Below, piece by piece: positions 36,036-44,756 of a DNA stretch of 64,000 bases. The DNA lies in the NCBI RefSeq assembly GCF_900106645.1, contig NZ_FNMV01000006.1, positions 1 through 64,000 of the forward strand, read 5' to 3'. Origin of the DNA: Flavobacterium degerlachei. GTDB taxonomy: Bacteria; Bacteroidota; Bacteroidia; Flavobacteriales; Flavobacteriaceae. The notes beneath the pieces are model-generated. The model searched no databases, was not told the origin of the DNA, and saw nothing but the letters and a program-made list of their open reading frames with translations. The number at the start of each line of letters is the position of its first letter. The stretch's first letter is position 1. The translations under genes and the position numbers were made by a program.

Positions 36036-37118
36036 TTATCCGTTAATCACTTTCTCTTGGTGACCAATACTTTCTTGGTGAATTGCCTTGAACATTTTTA
36101 GTACAAACTCTTCAGTAAGTCCTTTTTGCTCTCCGTCTAAAATCATTTTTCCTAAAATTTCATTCCAACGTGTATTTTGAAGTACAGCAACGTTAGATTC
36201 TTTTTTAACTTGACCTATTTCGTCAGCCACTTTCATTCTCTTTCCTAATAAATCTAGCAACGTACCATCAAGAACATCAATATTCGCTCTTAATTTGCTC
36301 ATTTTTTTAGTGTACTCATCAGAAACATCATCTACTTTTCTAACTTTTAAATCTACGAAAATTTGTTTCAATGCTGTAGGCGTAACTTGTTGTGCTGCAT
36401 CACTCCAAGCATTATCTGGATCAACATGCGTTTCGATAATCATACCGTCGTAATTCAAGTCTAACGCTTGTTGCGTAACTTCAAGAATCATCTCACGGTC
36501 TCCAGTAATATGTGATGGATCAATAATTAAAGGTAAATCAGGGAATCTATTTTGCAATTCGATAGCAATCTGCCATTCTGGAATGTTTCTGTATTTTGTT
36601 TTTTCGTAAGTAGAAAAACCTCTATGAATTACTCCTAACTTTTCGATTCCTGCATTGTATAAACGCTCTACTCCACCTAACCATAAAGATAAATCTGGAT
36701 TAACTGGGTTTTTTACTAATACGATTTTTTTAGTTCCTTGTAAAGCATCTGCTAATTCTTGCATTGCAAACGGGTTTACCGTTGTTCTTGCACCAACCCA
36801 TAAGACATCGATATCATATTCTAAAGCTAATTTTACGTGAGCTGCATTAGCAACTTCCGTTCCCATTAACAATCCTGTTTCTTCTTTAGCTTTTTTCAAC
36901 CATTTCAATCCTATTTCTCCAACACCTTCAAATCCTCCTGGACGTGTTCTAGGCTTCCAAATTCCCGCTCTAAAAACACTTACGTCAGAATCTTTCAATT
37001 CATGAGCTATTTTCAATACTTGTTCTTCAGTTTCAGCACTACAAGGTCCAGCGATTACAAATGGGTGAGTTAAATTGAAATCGTTCAACCATGTTCTCAT
37101 TTCTTTCTTGTTTTCCAT
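36036..37118 (-). CDS. DAHP synthase-chorismate mutase, bifunctional
   Basis: The 360-residue protein joins a 3-deoxy-7-phosphoheptulonate synthase (residues 1-260: FVIAGPCSAETEEQVL, GIWKPRTRPGGFEGVGE, and IIDPSHITGD) with a C-terminal AroQ-type chorismate mutase (about 265-350: LRANIDVLDGTLLDLLGKRM). It commits carbon to the aromatic pathway and then isomerises chorismate to prephenate. It is the last gene of the Phe/Tyr operon. Pairing the first pathway step with the mutase in one protein is common in Bacteroidota. Confidence 0.93.
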   Translation of the reverse strand: MENKKEMRTWLNDFNLTHPFVIAGPCSAETEEQVLKIAHELKDSDVSVFRAGIWKPRTRPGGFEGVGEIGLKWLKKAKEETGLLMGTEVANAAHVKLALEYDIDVLWVGARTTVNPFAMQELADALQGTKKIVLVKNPVNPDLSLWLGGVERLYNAGIEKLGVIHRGFSTYEKTKYRNIPEWQIAIELQNRFPDLPLIIDPSHITGDREMILEVTQQALDLNYDGMIIETHVDPDNAWSDAAQQVTPTALKQIFVDLKVRKVDDVSDEYTKKMSKLRANIDVLDGTLLDLLGKRMKVADEIGQVKKESNVAVLQNTRWNEILGKMILDGEQKGLTEEFVLKMFKAIHQESIGHQEKVING

Positions 37119-37192
37119 CTTTTCTAATTATTTATTTTATTATTTTTATGTGTTGTTCTTCTTATTAACTTCTAAGTTGGTTTGAATAGTTC

Positions 37193-38050
37193 CTATTTCG
37201 TAACATTCATTCCGTTCAATATTTCTTTTATTTTATTTACACTTTGCATTTCTTCAAAAATGGCATTGTAATCCTCTTTTATTAACAAATCTTTAAATTG
37301 GGTAAGGTTTGAAATATACTCTTCTAATGTTTCTATTACCTGAACCTTGTTTTGTTTAAAAATAGGTGTCCACATTGCCGGTGAGCTTTTAGCTAAACGA
37401 ACAGTGCTTTCAAATCCACTTCCCGCCATGTCAAAGATATCTTGTTCGTCTTTTTCTTTGTTTATCACCGTTTTTCCAAGCATAAATGAACTAATATGAG
37501 ACAAATGCGACACATAAGCAATATGCTTGTCATGCGATTTAGGCTCCATATATCGAATTCTCATTCCTATAGCTTTAAAAAGATCCAATGCTTTTTCCTG
37601 CAACTTGAAAGCGGTACGCTCGACTTCACAAATAATATTTGTTTTCCCTTGAAACAAACCTTTAATTGCTGCTGATGGTCCAGAAAACTCAGTTCCAGCT
37701 ATTGGGTGTGTTGCGATAAAATTCCTTCTTTTAGGATGACTCGATACAGCTTCACAAATGGGCGCTTTTGTAGAACCTACTTCAAAAACAATGGTGTTTT
37801 CTCCAATTAAATCCAGTACTTCAGGCAAAACAGTTATCGCTACATCAACGGGAACAGAAACAATCACAAAATCCGCATCTGACACATTTTCTAAAGTTGC
37901 AGCTTCATCAATCACACCAAGTGCTAATGCTTGTTGCAAATGATTTTCATTATTGTCAACTCCATAAATAATAGCTTCTGGGTATATTGTTTTAATATCT
38001 AACCCCATCGACCCACCAATCAGTCCTATTCCTACTATATAAATTTTCAT
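37193..38050 (-). CDS. tyrA: Prephenate dehydrogenase
   Basis: The enzyme converts prephenate to 4-hydroxyphenylpyruvate on the tyrosine branch. The 285-residue protein has the Rossmann start MKIYIVGIGLIGGSMGLDI, IVSVPVDV, and FIATHPIAGTEFSGP, the HPIAGTE active-site motif. The C-terminal helical part includes YVSHLSHISSFMLGKTV. Its ATG directly follows the stop of the aminotransferase (TAAATG), so they are translationally linked. Confidence 0.93.
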   Translation of the reverse strand: MKIYIVGIGLIGGSMGLDIKTIYPEAIIYGVDNNENHLQQALALGVIDEAATLENVSDADFVIVSVPVDVAITVLPEVLDLIGENTIVFEVGSTKAPICEAVSSHPKRRNFIATHPIAGTEFSGPSAAIKGLFQGKTNIICEVERTAFKLQEKALDLFKAIGMRIRYMEPKSHDKHIAYVSHLSHISSFMLGKTVINKEKDEQDIFDMAGSGFESTVRLAKSSPAMWTPIFKQNKVQVIETLEEYISNLTQFKDLLIKEDYNAIFEEMQSVNKIKEILNGMNVTK

Positions 38051-39199
38051 TTAATTAAATCTATCAATTGCTTCTTGTACTTTTTCTTCTTTTACACATA
38101 ATGCAAATCGAATATATCCTTCACCATTACTTCCAAAAATTGTTCCCGGTGCGATAAACAGATGTTTTTCATGTAAAATCTTGTCTATAAACTTTTCAGC
38201 AGAAGTTATCCCTTCTGGCAATTTTGCCCAAACAAACAATCCAACACCTTCTTTATATACTTTACAATTTAATTTCTCAGCTAATTGTTCGGTTAAAACG
38301 CGGCGTTTCTTGTAAATCTCATTCATTGCATCAAACCAAGACTTATCACTCTTCAAAGCAGCTATTGCTCCTTTTTGGATTCCAAAAAACATTCCGCTGT
38401 CCATATTGCTTTTTACTTTCAGAATAGCGTCAATGGCTTCAGCATTTCCTAAAACCATTCCTACTCTCCAGCCTGCCATATTAAAGGTTTTACTTAAAGA
38501 GTTCAACTCTAGAGCGACATCTTTAGCTCCTTCAACCTGCAGCAAACTCATTGGATTATCATTCAAAACAAAACTATATGGATTGTCATTGATTAATAAT
38601 ATTTGGTGTTTTTTGGCGAAAGCCACTAATTTCTCAAATAAAGCAATACTTCCTCGAGCTCCTGTAGGCATGTGTGGATAACCAATCCACATTATTTTTA
38701 CCTTAGTTAAATCTAATTTTTCTAAGCTTTCAAAATCAGGTTCCCAATTATTTTCTTCCTTCAAATCATAATAAACTGGAACCGCTCCTACCAAATTAGT
38801 TACCGAAGTATAGGTAGGATATCCTGGATTTGGAATCAAAACCTGATCTCCTTCGTTCAAGAAAGCAAGTGAAATATGCATAATCCCTTCCTTAGAACCC
38901 ATCAAAGGCAAAATTTCAGTATTGGGATTCAGTGCTACATTATAATTGTTTTCATAAAAATCTGCCATACTCTTTCTCAATTCTGGCAATCCTTGATAAC
39001 TTTGATAACCATGAGCATTTTCATCAAGCATGGCTAATTGCACCGCTTCAACAACGTCTTTTGAAGGACTCAAATCCGGACTTCCAATTCCCATATTAAT
39101 GATAGGTTTCCCTTCAGACTGCAATTGTCTAACTTCTCTCAATTTTGAAGAGAAGTAGTATTCTTCAACAGTATCTAACCTTTTTGCGGTTGTAATCAT
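38051..39199 (-). CDS. PLP-dependent aromatic/aspartate-type aminotransferase
   Basis: The 382-residue fold-type I aminotransferase has NMGIGSPDLSPSKDV, YQSYQGLPELRKSMADFY, and the PLP lysine in SLSKTFNMAGWRVGM. By position it probably aminates phenylpyruvate and 4-hydroxyphenylpyruvate, or prephenate to arogenate. Its start overlaps the pheA stop by 4 bases (ATGA), and tyrA follows with no gap. The substrate is inferred from the operon. Confidence 0.9.
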   Translation of the reverse strand: MITTAKRLDTVEEYYFSSKLREVRQLQSEGKPIINMGIGSPDLSPSKDVVEAVQLAMLDENAHGYQSYQGLPELRKSMADFYENNYNVALNPNTEILPLMGSKEGIMHISLAFLNEGDQVLIPNPGYPTYTSVTNLVGAVPVYYDLKEENNWEPDFESLEKLDLTKVKIMWIGYPHMPTGARGSIALFEKLVAFAKKHQILLINDNPYSFVLNDNPMSLLQVEGAKDVALELNSLSKTFNMAGWRVGMVLGNAEAIDAILKVKSNMDSGMFFGIQKGAIAALKSDKSWFDAMNEIYKKRRVLTEQLAEKLNCKVYKEGVGLFVWAKLPEGITSAEKFIDKILHEKHLFIAPGTIFGSNGEGYIRFALCVKEEKVQEAIDRFN

Positions 39200-40023
39200 G
39201 GTTTTGTATTTTTATATTCGCCTAAAACTTTGAAGTATTCAGCCATAATTTGTAATAGTGATTTAGCCTTTGCATAATCCTCATATTTTTCAAAAGTAAC
39301 ATCCACAAAAAAGGAGTACTTCCAAGGTGTTTCAATTTTTGGCAACGATTGTATTTTTGTTAAATTCATTTTACAATCACTCATCACGTTAAGTACTGCT
39401 GCTAAACTTCCTCTTTTATGATCCAATTCAAATTTTAAAGAAGCTCTATTGACCTCTTCTATTGGCACAAATGAATTCTCTTTATTTATGATAACAAAAC
39501 GAGTCATGTTATTTTTTATAGTTTGAATTGCTGGTGCCAGAATTCCCAAATCATACATTACCGAAGCCGCATTACTACCAATTGCTGCTATACCCTTTAA
39601 TTGTTTATCCTGAATTCTACGAGCAGTTTCAGCAGTATCCTTGTCTTCAACTAACTTGATACTTGGATACTTTTTTAAAAATTCCATACATTGAAGTAAT
39701 GCCATTGGGTGAGAATGTACTTCAACTATATCTTCTAATTTTTGCCCTTTTAGCGCCATCAAATTTTGAGTAATATTCAAATAATGTTCCCCAATGATGT
39801 GCAAATTATTTTTGTCTATTAAAGCATAATTAGGAATAATAGGTCCAGCGATTGAATTTTCGATAGCCATAACTGCCTGATCTGCTTTACCTGAAAGTAG
39901 ACTATCAACGAGTTCTTCAAAAGACAGACATTCATCAACCACAACTTCTTGTTCGTAATATTCTTGTGCCACCTGATGGTGAAATGAACCCTTTATACCT
40001 TGTATTGCAATTTTCGCATTCAT
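39196..40023 (-). CDS. pheA: Prephenate dehydratase
   Basis: The enzyme turns prephenate into phenylpyruvate. The protein has 275 residues from ATG 40023; an upstream TTG at 40041 would lie inside the T-run of the attenuator. It has KIAIQGIKGSFHHQVAQEY at the start, a dehydratase core with NSIAGPIIPNYALI and NNMTRFVIINK, and a C-terminal ACT domain (RGSLAAVLNVMSDCKMNLT) that should bind phenylalanine. It is the first structural gene after the leader-peptide attenuator. Confidence 0.95.
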   Translation of the reverse strand: MNAKIAIQGIKGSFHHQVAQEYYEQEVVVDECLSFEELVDSLLSGKADQAVMAIENSIAGPIIPNYALIDKNNLHIIGEHYLNITQNLMALKGQKLEDIVEVHSHPMALLQCMEFLKKYPSIKLVEDKDTAETARRIQDKQLKGIAAIGSNAASVMYDLGILAPAIQTIKNNMTRFVIINKENSFVPIEEVNRASLKFELDHKRGSLAAVLNVMSDCKMNLTKIQSLPKIETPWKYSFFVDVTFEKYEDYAKAKSLLQIMAEYFKVLGEYKNTKP

Positions 40024-40037
40024 ATGACCACTTTTAA

Positions 40038-40123
40038 GCAAAAAAAAATCCCGATTTTCATCGGGATTGTATATTTATAATTATCAATTTAATTTTTTAA
40101 TTAAATAACCATACGACAATCCC
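40038..40123 (-). promoter_or_regulatory. Attenuator: terminator with alternative antiterminator pairing
   Basis: On the minus strand AATCCCGA pairs with TCGGGATT (40068-40061 with 40054-40047), followed by nine T (40048-40040), ending 17 nt before the pheA ATG. Inside the leader ORF, GGGATTGT (40123-40116, codons 20-22) is perfectly complementary to ACAATCCC (40070-40063), which covers the terminator's 5' arm. The 8-bp pairing therefore excludes the terminator. A ribosome stalled on codons 12-16 leaves it free; a ribosome at the stop codon covers it. Confidence 0.8.
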
Positions 40124-40181
40124 TACCCTCTTTCCAGAAGAAATAATAAGTATTGCTAAAATAAAATCGGTTATTCAACAT
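40101..40181 (-). CDS. Aromatic-rich leader peptide of the Phe/Tyr attenuator
   Basis: A 26-codon open reading frame runs from ATG (40181-40179) to TAA (40103-40101). Residues 6-16 read FYFSNTYYFFW: four Phe, three Tyr and one Trp, so 8 of 11 are aromatic. The ORF is 78 bases upstream of the pheA ATG, and a terminator with T9 lies between. This is the arrangement of E. coli pheL/trpL-type leader peptides. Stalling at the aromatic codons when charged tRNAs are scarce would free the downstream antiterminator strand. Function is inferred from the arrangement. Confidence 0.85.
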   Translation of the reverse strand: MLNNRFYFSNTYYFFWKEGRDCRMVI

Positions 40182-40211
40182 TATGATTTGTGTTTTGTAA
40201 TAAGTTCTATG

Positions 40212-40242
40212 CGAATGTATAAATAATTTTCAGCTATCCAAA
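40212..40242 (-). promoter_or_regulatory. Promoter of the Phe/Tyr operon leader
   Basis: The minus strand has TTTG (40242-40239), 19 nt, then TACATTCG (40219-40212), a near match to TTTG-N-TAnnTTTG. It would start transcription about 25 nt upstream of the leader-peptide ATG. Confidence 0.5.
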
Positions 40243-40366
40243 TAAAAAAAAGAATAATATCAAACAAAAAAAGAATCCTCGATAAAACGGAGATTAAATT
40301 ACATAATAACTAAAAAAATGCCACATAAAATAATATATAAGCAACTGCACCTAAACGGCTTCCGTA

Positions 40367-40389
40367 ACAAAAACAGCTGCTTTTGTTTG
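40367..40389 (-). terminator. Possible terminator of the symporter gene
   Basis: AACAAAAACAGCTGCTTTTG then TT is an almost perfect palindrome about 22 nt downstream of the symporter stop on the minus strand. Confidence 0.45.
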
Positions 40390-40410
40390 AAAAATATTTA
40401 CGCACTTAGA

Positions 40411-41652
40411 TTACGCAGTTAAAGTTGTCGACAGCCATTTTTTCCCTTCTGATATTCGGGTAATCAACATCGCAGAAACTACATCTCCATTTGCATTCAA
40501 TAACGTCGCCATCGGATCTACTAAGGTTCCTACAATCATGGCGGCAGGTAACGCTTGTTCCATGGGAAAACCATAGATTGTAATTGCCAGAATTTCTCCT
40601 ATATACCCTCCGTTTGGTATACCACCCTCGACTACTGAAACTATAACAGTAATACCTATTGCGACAACCAATGTGCTAGGATCAGTAAAATCCTTGCCAA
40701 ACATAGCGAAAATGACCGCTATTTTTATAATAGAAGACATACTAGATCCATCTTTATGCAAAGGTGCTCCTAGAGGTATGGCCACATTTCTAATATATCC
40801 TGGCACTTTCATTTTTTCGGATGCTTCAAGGTTAGCAGGAATTGTCGCAATACTACTACATGTACCTAATGCCGTTAATGCTGGCGTAATGTTGTTACCC
40901 CAGAAAATTTTCAATCCTTCTTTCCCACCCGCGAAAAATGCATACAAACTAAAGAATACCACAAAATAGAATGCACACACTGCATAGTAAAGACCTAAAG
41001 GCTTTGCATAAGCTCCAAATAATTGCGGACCAAATATCCCAACTTGATACGCAAAATACGCACCTAATCCTACTGGCGCCGTTTTCATAATTATATGTAG
41101 CAATTGCTTCATTACTTCATTTCCTGAGTTCAAGAATATTCTGAAACCTTCTCCTTTTTCCCCTGATCTCAAACTAGCAAATCCAATCAAAAAAGAAAAT
41201 ATAATTAATGCCAACATGCTTTTTCGCGAAAGTAATTCGTAAAAATCATTAGCCGTGAGCAATTGGGTAATTTGTGAACCGCCACTGGCACTTTGTATAC
41301 TCTCCAATGGTATTCTTGATATGATAATGTCTTGATGAATCGGAAAAAGCATAACTCCTATTATCATCAATATAGCAGATATAAGTACCGTACTTAAGAA
41401 TACACCTATAACAACCACAAACAACTTCCCTAATTTTTCCGACTTCTCTAAGCTGGCAATCGAGGAGGCAATTGTAAAAAATATCAACGGAATAATCGCT
41501 GTGAAAAGCAAATTCAAGAATATATCCCCGAGCGGTTTTATAACCTCAACACCTTTCCCAAAGACCAACCCTAAAATACTTCCTGCAGTTATTCCACATA
41601 GCAACCAAATAATTCCGCTATACGTCTTAAACAAACTCTTACTTTCCTCCAT
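40411..41652 (-). CDS. Dicarboxylate/amino acid:cation symporter (DAACS/GltP family)
   Basis: The 413-residue polytopic protein has the GltP/DctA layout. Several TM helices lead to the re-entrant loop region with ALTALGTCSSIATIPANLEA, the LHKDGSSMSSIIKIA segment and a closing LVDPMATLLNANGDVVSAML. The arginine that follows the Asp in many acidic-substrate carriers (DRxxT) is absent, so the substrate may be neutral. It is monocistronic. Confidence 0.9.
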   Translation of the reverse strand: MEESKSLFKTYSGIIWLLCGITAGSILGLVFGKGVEVIKPLGDIFLNLLFTAIIPLIFFTIASSIASLEKSEKLGKLFVVVIGVFLSTVLISAILMIIGVMLFPIHQDIIISRIPLESIQSASGGSQITQLLTANDFYELLSRKSMLALIIFSFLIGFASLRSGEKGEGFRIFLNSGNEVMKQLLHIIMKTAPVGLGAYFAYQVGIFGPQLFGAYAKPLGLYYAVCAFYFVVFFSLYAFFAGGKEGLKIFWGNNITPALTALGTCSSIATIPANLEASEKMKVPGYIRNVAIPLGAPLHKDGSSMSSIIKIAVIFAMFGKDFTDPSTLVVAIGITVIVSVVEGGIPNGGYIGEILAITIYGFPMEQALPAAMIVGTLVDPMATLLNANGDVVSAMLITRISEGKKWLSTTLTA

Positions 41653-41790
41653 TTTTAGTTTCGCTTTTTATAAATTTTTATAAATATATCACTCTATTTA
41701 TTAAATACCAATCATTACAATAACAAAAGAGCTGATAACAACCATTGCTTGATATTGTTTAATAAAAACAATAAATCACCATTTTCTTTT

Positions 41791-41798
41791 TACTTTTG
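41791..41798 (+). promoter_or_regulatory. -7 promoter element of gldA
   Basis: TACTTTTG matches TAnnTTTG, 16 nt upstream of the gldA ATG. Confidence 0.5.
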
Positions 41799-41814
41799 CA
41801 ACAAATAAATTTAC

Positions 41815-42711
41815 ATGTCAATAGAAGTAAACAACATTTCCAAAAGTTATGGTGCCCAAAAAGCACTTGACAACATTTCGTTTTCAGTAAACAAAGGAGA
41901 AATCGTTGGTTTTCTTGGTCCAAATGGCGCCGGTAAATCGACATTAATGAAAATATTGACCACCTATATTAATGCTGATGAAGGTTCGGCACTGGTTAAT
42001 GGACATGATGTAACTGCACAACAAAAAGCAGTACAACTTTCAATTGGTTATTTACCAGAGCACAATCCGCTGTATTTGGATTTGTATGTGAGAGAATATT
42101 TAGCTTTTAATGCTGATGTATATAAAGTAGCACAATCCCGTATCGAAGAAGTGATTCAATTGACAGGTTTAACCACCGAAAGTCATAAAAAAATTGGACA
42201 ATTATCCAAAGGATATCGTCAGCGCGTAGGTCTTGCCAACGCTTTATTACACAATCCCGATGTTTTGATTTTGGATGAACCCACTACAGGTTTAGACCCG
42301 AACCAATTGATTGAAATTCGTAATGTCATCAAAAATGTAGGTAAGGACAAAACCGTTTTCCTTTCGACGCATATTATGCAAGAAGTGGAAGCGATTTGTG
42401 ACCGCGTGATTATTATCAATAATGGTAAAATCGTAGCCGATAAAAAGCTAGACAACTTAATTTCTGAAAATAAGGAACAAGTTATTGAGGTGGAATTCGA
42501 CTATAAAATAGAAGAACAAGCAATTGCCAAAATTGAAAACCTTACTTCCTATAAAAATACCCACGATATGATTTGGGAATTGACCTTTACAACCGACAAA
42601 GACATGCGTCCCGCAGTTTTTGATTTTGCTGCTGCAAATGGCTTGAAGACCTTGCAACTCAATCAGAAAAACAAAAATCTGGAGGCAATTTTTAGGGAAA
42701 TTACAAAGTAA
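41815..42711 (+). CDS. gldA: Gliding-motility ABC transporter ATPase GldA
   Basis: The 298-residue ATPase has Walker A GPNGAGKST, the signature LSKGYRQRVGLANALL, Walker B VLILDEPT, and the H-loop region STHIMQE. In Flavobacterium, gldA is encoded apart from gldFG and is needed for gliding and for the ABC complex that stabilises it. The start and length match GldA. It is transcribed alone, opposite to the symporter and the downstream lipoprotein gene. Confidence 0.85.
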   Translation: MSIEVNNISKSYGAQKALDNISFSVNKGEIVGFLGPNGAGKSTLMKILTTYINADEGSALVNGHDVTAQQKAVQLSIGYLPEHNPLYLDLYVREYLAFNADVYKVAQSRIEEVIQLTGLTTESHKKIGQLSKGYRQRVGLANALLHNPDVLILDEPTTGLDPNQLIEIRNVIKNVGKDKTVFLSTHIMQEVEAICDRVIIINNGKIVADKKLDNLISENKEQVIEVEFDYKIEEQAIAKIENLTSYKNTHDMIWELTFTTDKDMRPAVFDFAAANGLKTLQLNQKNKNLEAIFREITK

Positions 42712-42766
42712 GTTGACAGTAGTCAGTATTATAGTGATCAGTCTCCGTTTATGGTTAAAAAAGAAA

Positions 42767-43402
42767 TTACGGTTTCGGTAAAGCTGCACCTACAGCTATG
42801 TCACAATGATGCCCTTCTTTTCCGTGCGCCGGATTCATCCCTGCAACAGTTTCAGTATTAGCAGCAGCAGTTGACAACAAAGTCGGTACTGCTGGTTGAA
42901 CAGTATATTCTGGTGAAGCTGCAGTCGAACTCTCGCTTGAAGTAGTGATAGTTGATGCTGGCTTTGAATTTAACGGAGCTCCTACCGCTATATCACATCG
43001 ATGATTCGTTTCTCCATGTGGTGGATTCATTCCCTTCGCGGTAACTGTTTTAGCAGTGACAGTTTGCGGACTACTCACTGTTTGTGTAGACTGGAGAGAA
43101 GCTGGCTGTACAGAAGTTCCTCCACTTCCAGCAGTATTTAAAGGCGCTCCAACAGCGATATCACATCGATGATTTAGCTCTCCATGCGGAGGGTTGATTC
43201 CAGCTGGAGTAGACATAGCCATCCCCGAACTACCATTTTGCATTCCAGAAGATTCTGTCGCTTGGTCTTGCACCGCTGAAGTTGTTTGTTGCCAAAAAGG
43301 AATTTCATTTCTAGGATTAGCTTTTACTGCAGCGGTCTCATCGTTTTTACAGGAAGTAACTGTTATGGCGGTCGCTAAAAGCGTATAGTATAAGTATTTC
43401 AT
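42767..43402 (-). CDS. Lipoprotein with a triplicated HGE..HRCDI motif
   Basis: The 211-residue protein has a lipoprotein signal (ITVTSC, Cys18). It carries three copies of a 22-residue motif at residues 68-89, 124-145 and 188-209: GINPPHGELNHRCDIAVGAP and close variants, separated by Ser/Thr/Pro-rich linkers. Each motif has two conserved His, a Glu (or Lys) and a Cys, suggesting metal binding. No enzymatic domain is visible. It converges on gldA from the opposite strand. Function unknown. Confidence 0.8.
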   Translation of the reverse strand: MKYLYYTLLATAITVTSCKNDETAAVKANPRNEIPFWQQTTSAVQDQATESSGMQNGSSGMAMSTPAGINPPHGELNHRCDIAVGAPLNTAGSGGTSVQPASLQSTQTVSSPQTVTAKTVTAKGMNPPHGETNHRCDIAVGAPLNSKPASTITTSSESSTAASPEYTVQPAVPTLLSTAAANTETVAGMNPAHGKEGHHCDIAVGAALPKP

Positions 43403-43703
43403 ATCTAAATCGTTATAATCGTAAATTCAAATATAAGAATTAAAAACCAAGTTCTCTATAGTTTATTGTGTTATCGAAATCCTCCTTCGCGCAACCGACA
43501 AGTTTGTGGAAAGTGTAAAAACAAAATTTATGAAAAGTCGAAATTAAAAAACCTTTAATTACTCCTTATATGCCTAGCCCTTATTAGTTAACTGTACTTC
43601 TATTTTCATTTGAATTTAGGGAGCTACGTTTGGAGTGAAAACCCGTTTATTCTCCCATTTATTTGAAACAAGAAAAGATAGTAACTAATAACTGTATTAT
43701 CCC
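43403..43703. other. Intergenic region, 301 bp, between the lipoprotein gene and metF
   Basis: No coding sequence was recognised. TAGCCCTTATTAGTTAACTG (43574-43593) and GGGAGCTACG (43619-43628) resemble the ends of the TAGCCCTGATAG repeat, so a decayed copy is possible. Confidence 0.4.
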
Positions 43704-44660
43704 CTAAAAAACCTTCGATGCTATTTGCCTGATATTCTCTGATTTGCCCATTGAATAGTAATGCAATACAGGAACTCCGGCAGCTTTCAACTCTAATGAT
43801 TGCTGAATTGCCCATTCGATACCAACTTGTTTCACATCTGCATTTGTTTTGCATTTGTCTACGGCATCAATTAAATCTTCTGGCAAATCGATTCGGAAAA
43901 TTTGAGGCAAAATTTGTAAGTGTCTTTGTACCGCAAGTGGTTTAATTCCTGGAATAATAGGAACTGTAATTCCCATTTCTCTTGCTTTGGCAACAAATTC
44001 AAAATATTTTGAATTGTCAAAAAACATTTGTGTTACCACATAATCAGCACCTGCATCCACTTTTTCTTTCAGTCTTTTTAAATCAGAGATCAATGACGGA
44101 GATTCCAAATGTTTCTCTGGATATCCAGCCACACCAATACAAAAATCGGCTTTGTTATCTACATGCATAACATCATGCAAATATTTCCCTTCATTCAATA
44201 GATTAATCTGTTGTACTAAATCAACTGCAAAATTATTACCTCCAACTTTCGCAACAAAAGACTGTTCGTCTTTCATAGCATCACCGCGCAATGCCATGAC
44301 ATTATTAATTCCTAAATAATGACAATCAACTAGTAAATACTCCGTTTCCTCTTTTGTAAACCCACCACAAAGCACATGAGGCACGGTGTCAACGTTATAT
44401 TTATGTTTAATCGACGCACAAATACCCAAAGTTCCCGGACGCATTCTAGTCAACTTTTTATCCAATAAACCGTTTCCCTTATCCACATAAATAAACTCCT
44501 CACGAGAAGTTGTCACATCGATAAATGGTGGTTTAAAATCCATCAATGGATCTATATTATCGTATAATTCCTGAATACTTTTCCCTTTTTGAGGCGGAAT
44601 GATTTCGAAAGAGAATAATGTTTCTCCTTTTGCGTCTTCTATATGTTGTGTTACTTTCAT
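43704..44660 (-). CDS. metF: Methylenetetrahydrofolate reductase
   Basis: The flavoenzyme reduces 5,10-methylene-THF to 5-methyl-THF, the methyl donor for MetH. The 318-residue TIM barrel has FSFEIIPPQKGKSIQ, DVTTSREE, and CIGVAGYPEKHLESP, with DYVVTQMFFDNSKYFEF near the middle. It follows the two MetH genes in the same operon. A pair of inverted heptad tracts (44668-44750) precedes its ATG. Confidence 0.94.
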   Translation of the reverse strand: MKVTQHIEDAKGETLFSFEIIPPQKGKSIQELYDNIDPLMDFKPPFIDVTTSREEFIYVDKGNGLLDKKLTRMRPGTLGICASIKHKYNVDTVPHVLCGGFTKEETEYLLVDCHYLGINNVMALRGDAMKDEQSFVAKVGGNNFAVDLVQQINLLNEGKYLHDVMHVDNKADFCIGVAGYPEKHLESPSLISDLKRLKEKVDAGADYVVTQMFFDNSKYFEFVAKAREMGITVPIIPGIKPLAVQRHLQILPQIFRIDLPEDLIDAVDKCKTNADVKQVGIEWAIQQSLELKAAGVPVLHYYSMGKSENIRQIASKVF

Positions 44661-44667
44661 TTTCTTT

Positions 44668-44750
44668 AGTTTGAAGTTTAAGGTTTAAGGTTTAAAGTCC
44701 TCTCGAACAACTTTAAACTTTAAACTTTAAACAAAATTTCAACTTTAAAC
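44668..44750. repeat. Inverted pair of AAACTTT heptad tracts between metH and metF
   Basis: The plus strand reads AGTTTGAAGTTTAAGGTTTA onward (44668-44698), then a 12-nt spacer and CTTTAAACTTTAAACTTTAA onward (44711-44750). The opposite orientation allows a long A/U-rich hairpin in the metH-metF mRNA. Confidence 0.75.
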
Positions 44751-44756
44751 TATTTT

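Noticed and set aside
40024..40041. Upstream TTG start of pheA
   Set aside because: It would place the start inside the terminator's T-run. ATG 40023 fits the usual N-terminus.
43624..43854. Minus-strand ORF overlapping the metF end
   Set aside because: It overlaps the well-supported metF gene in another frame and shows no protein features.
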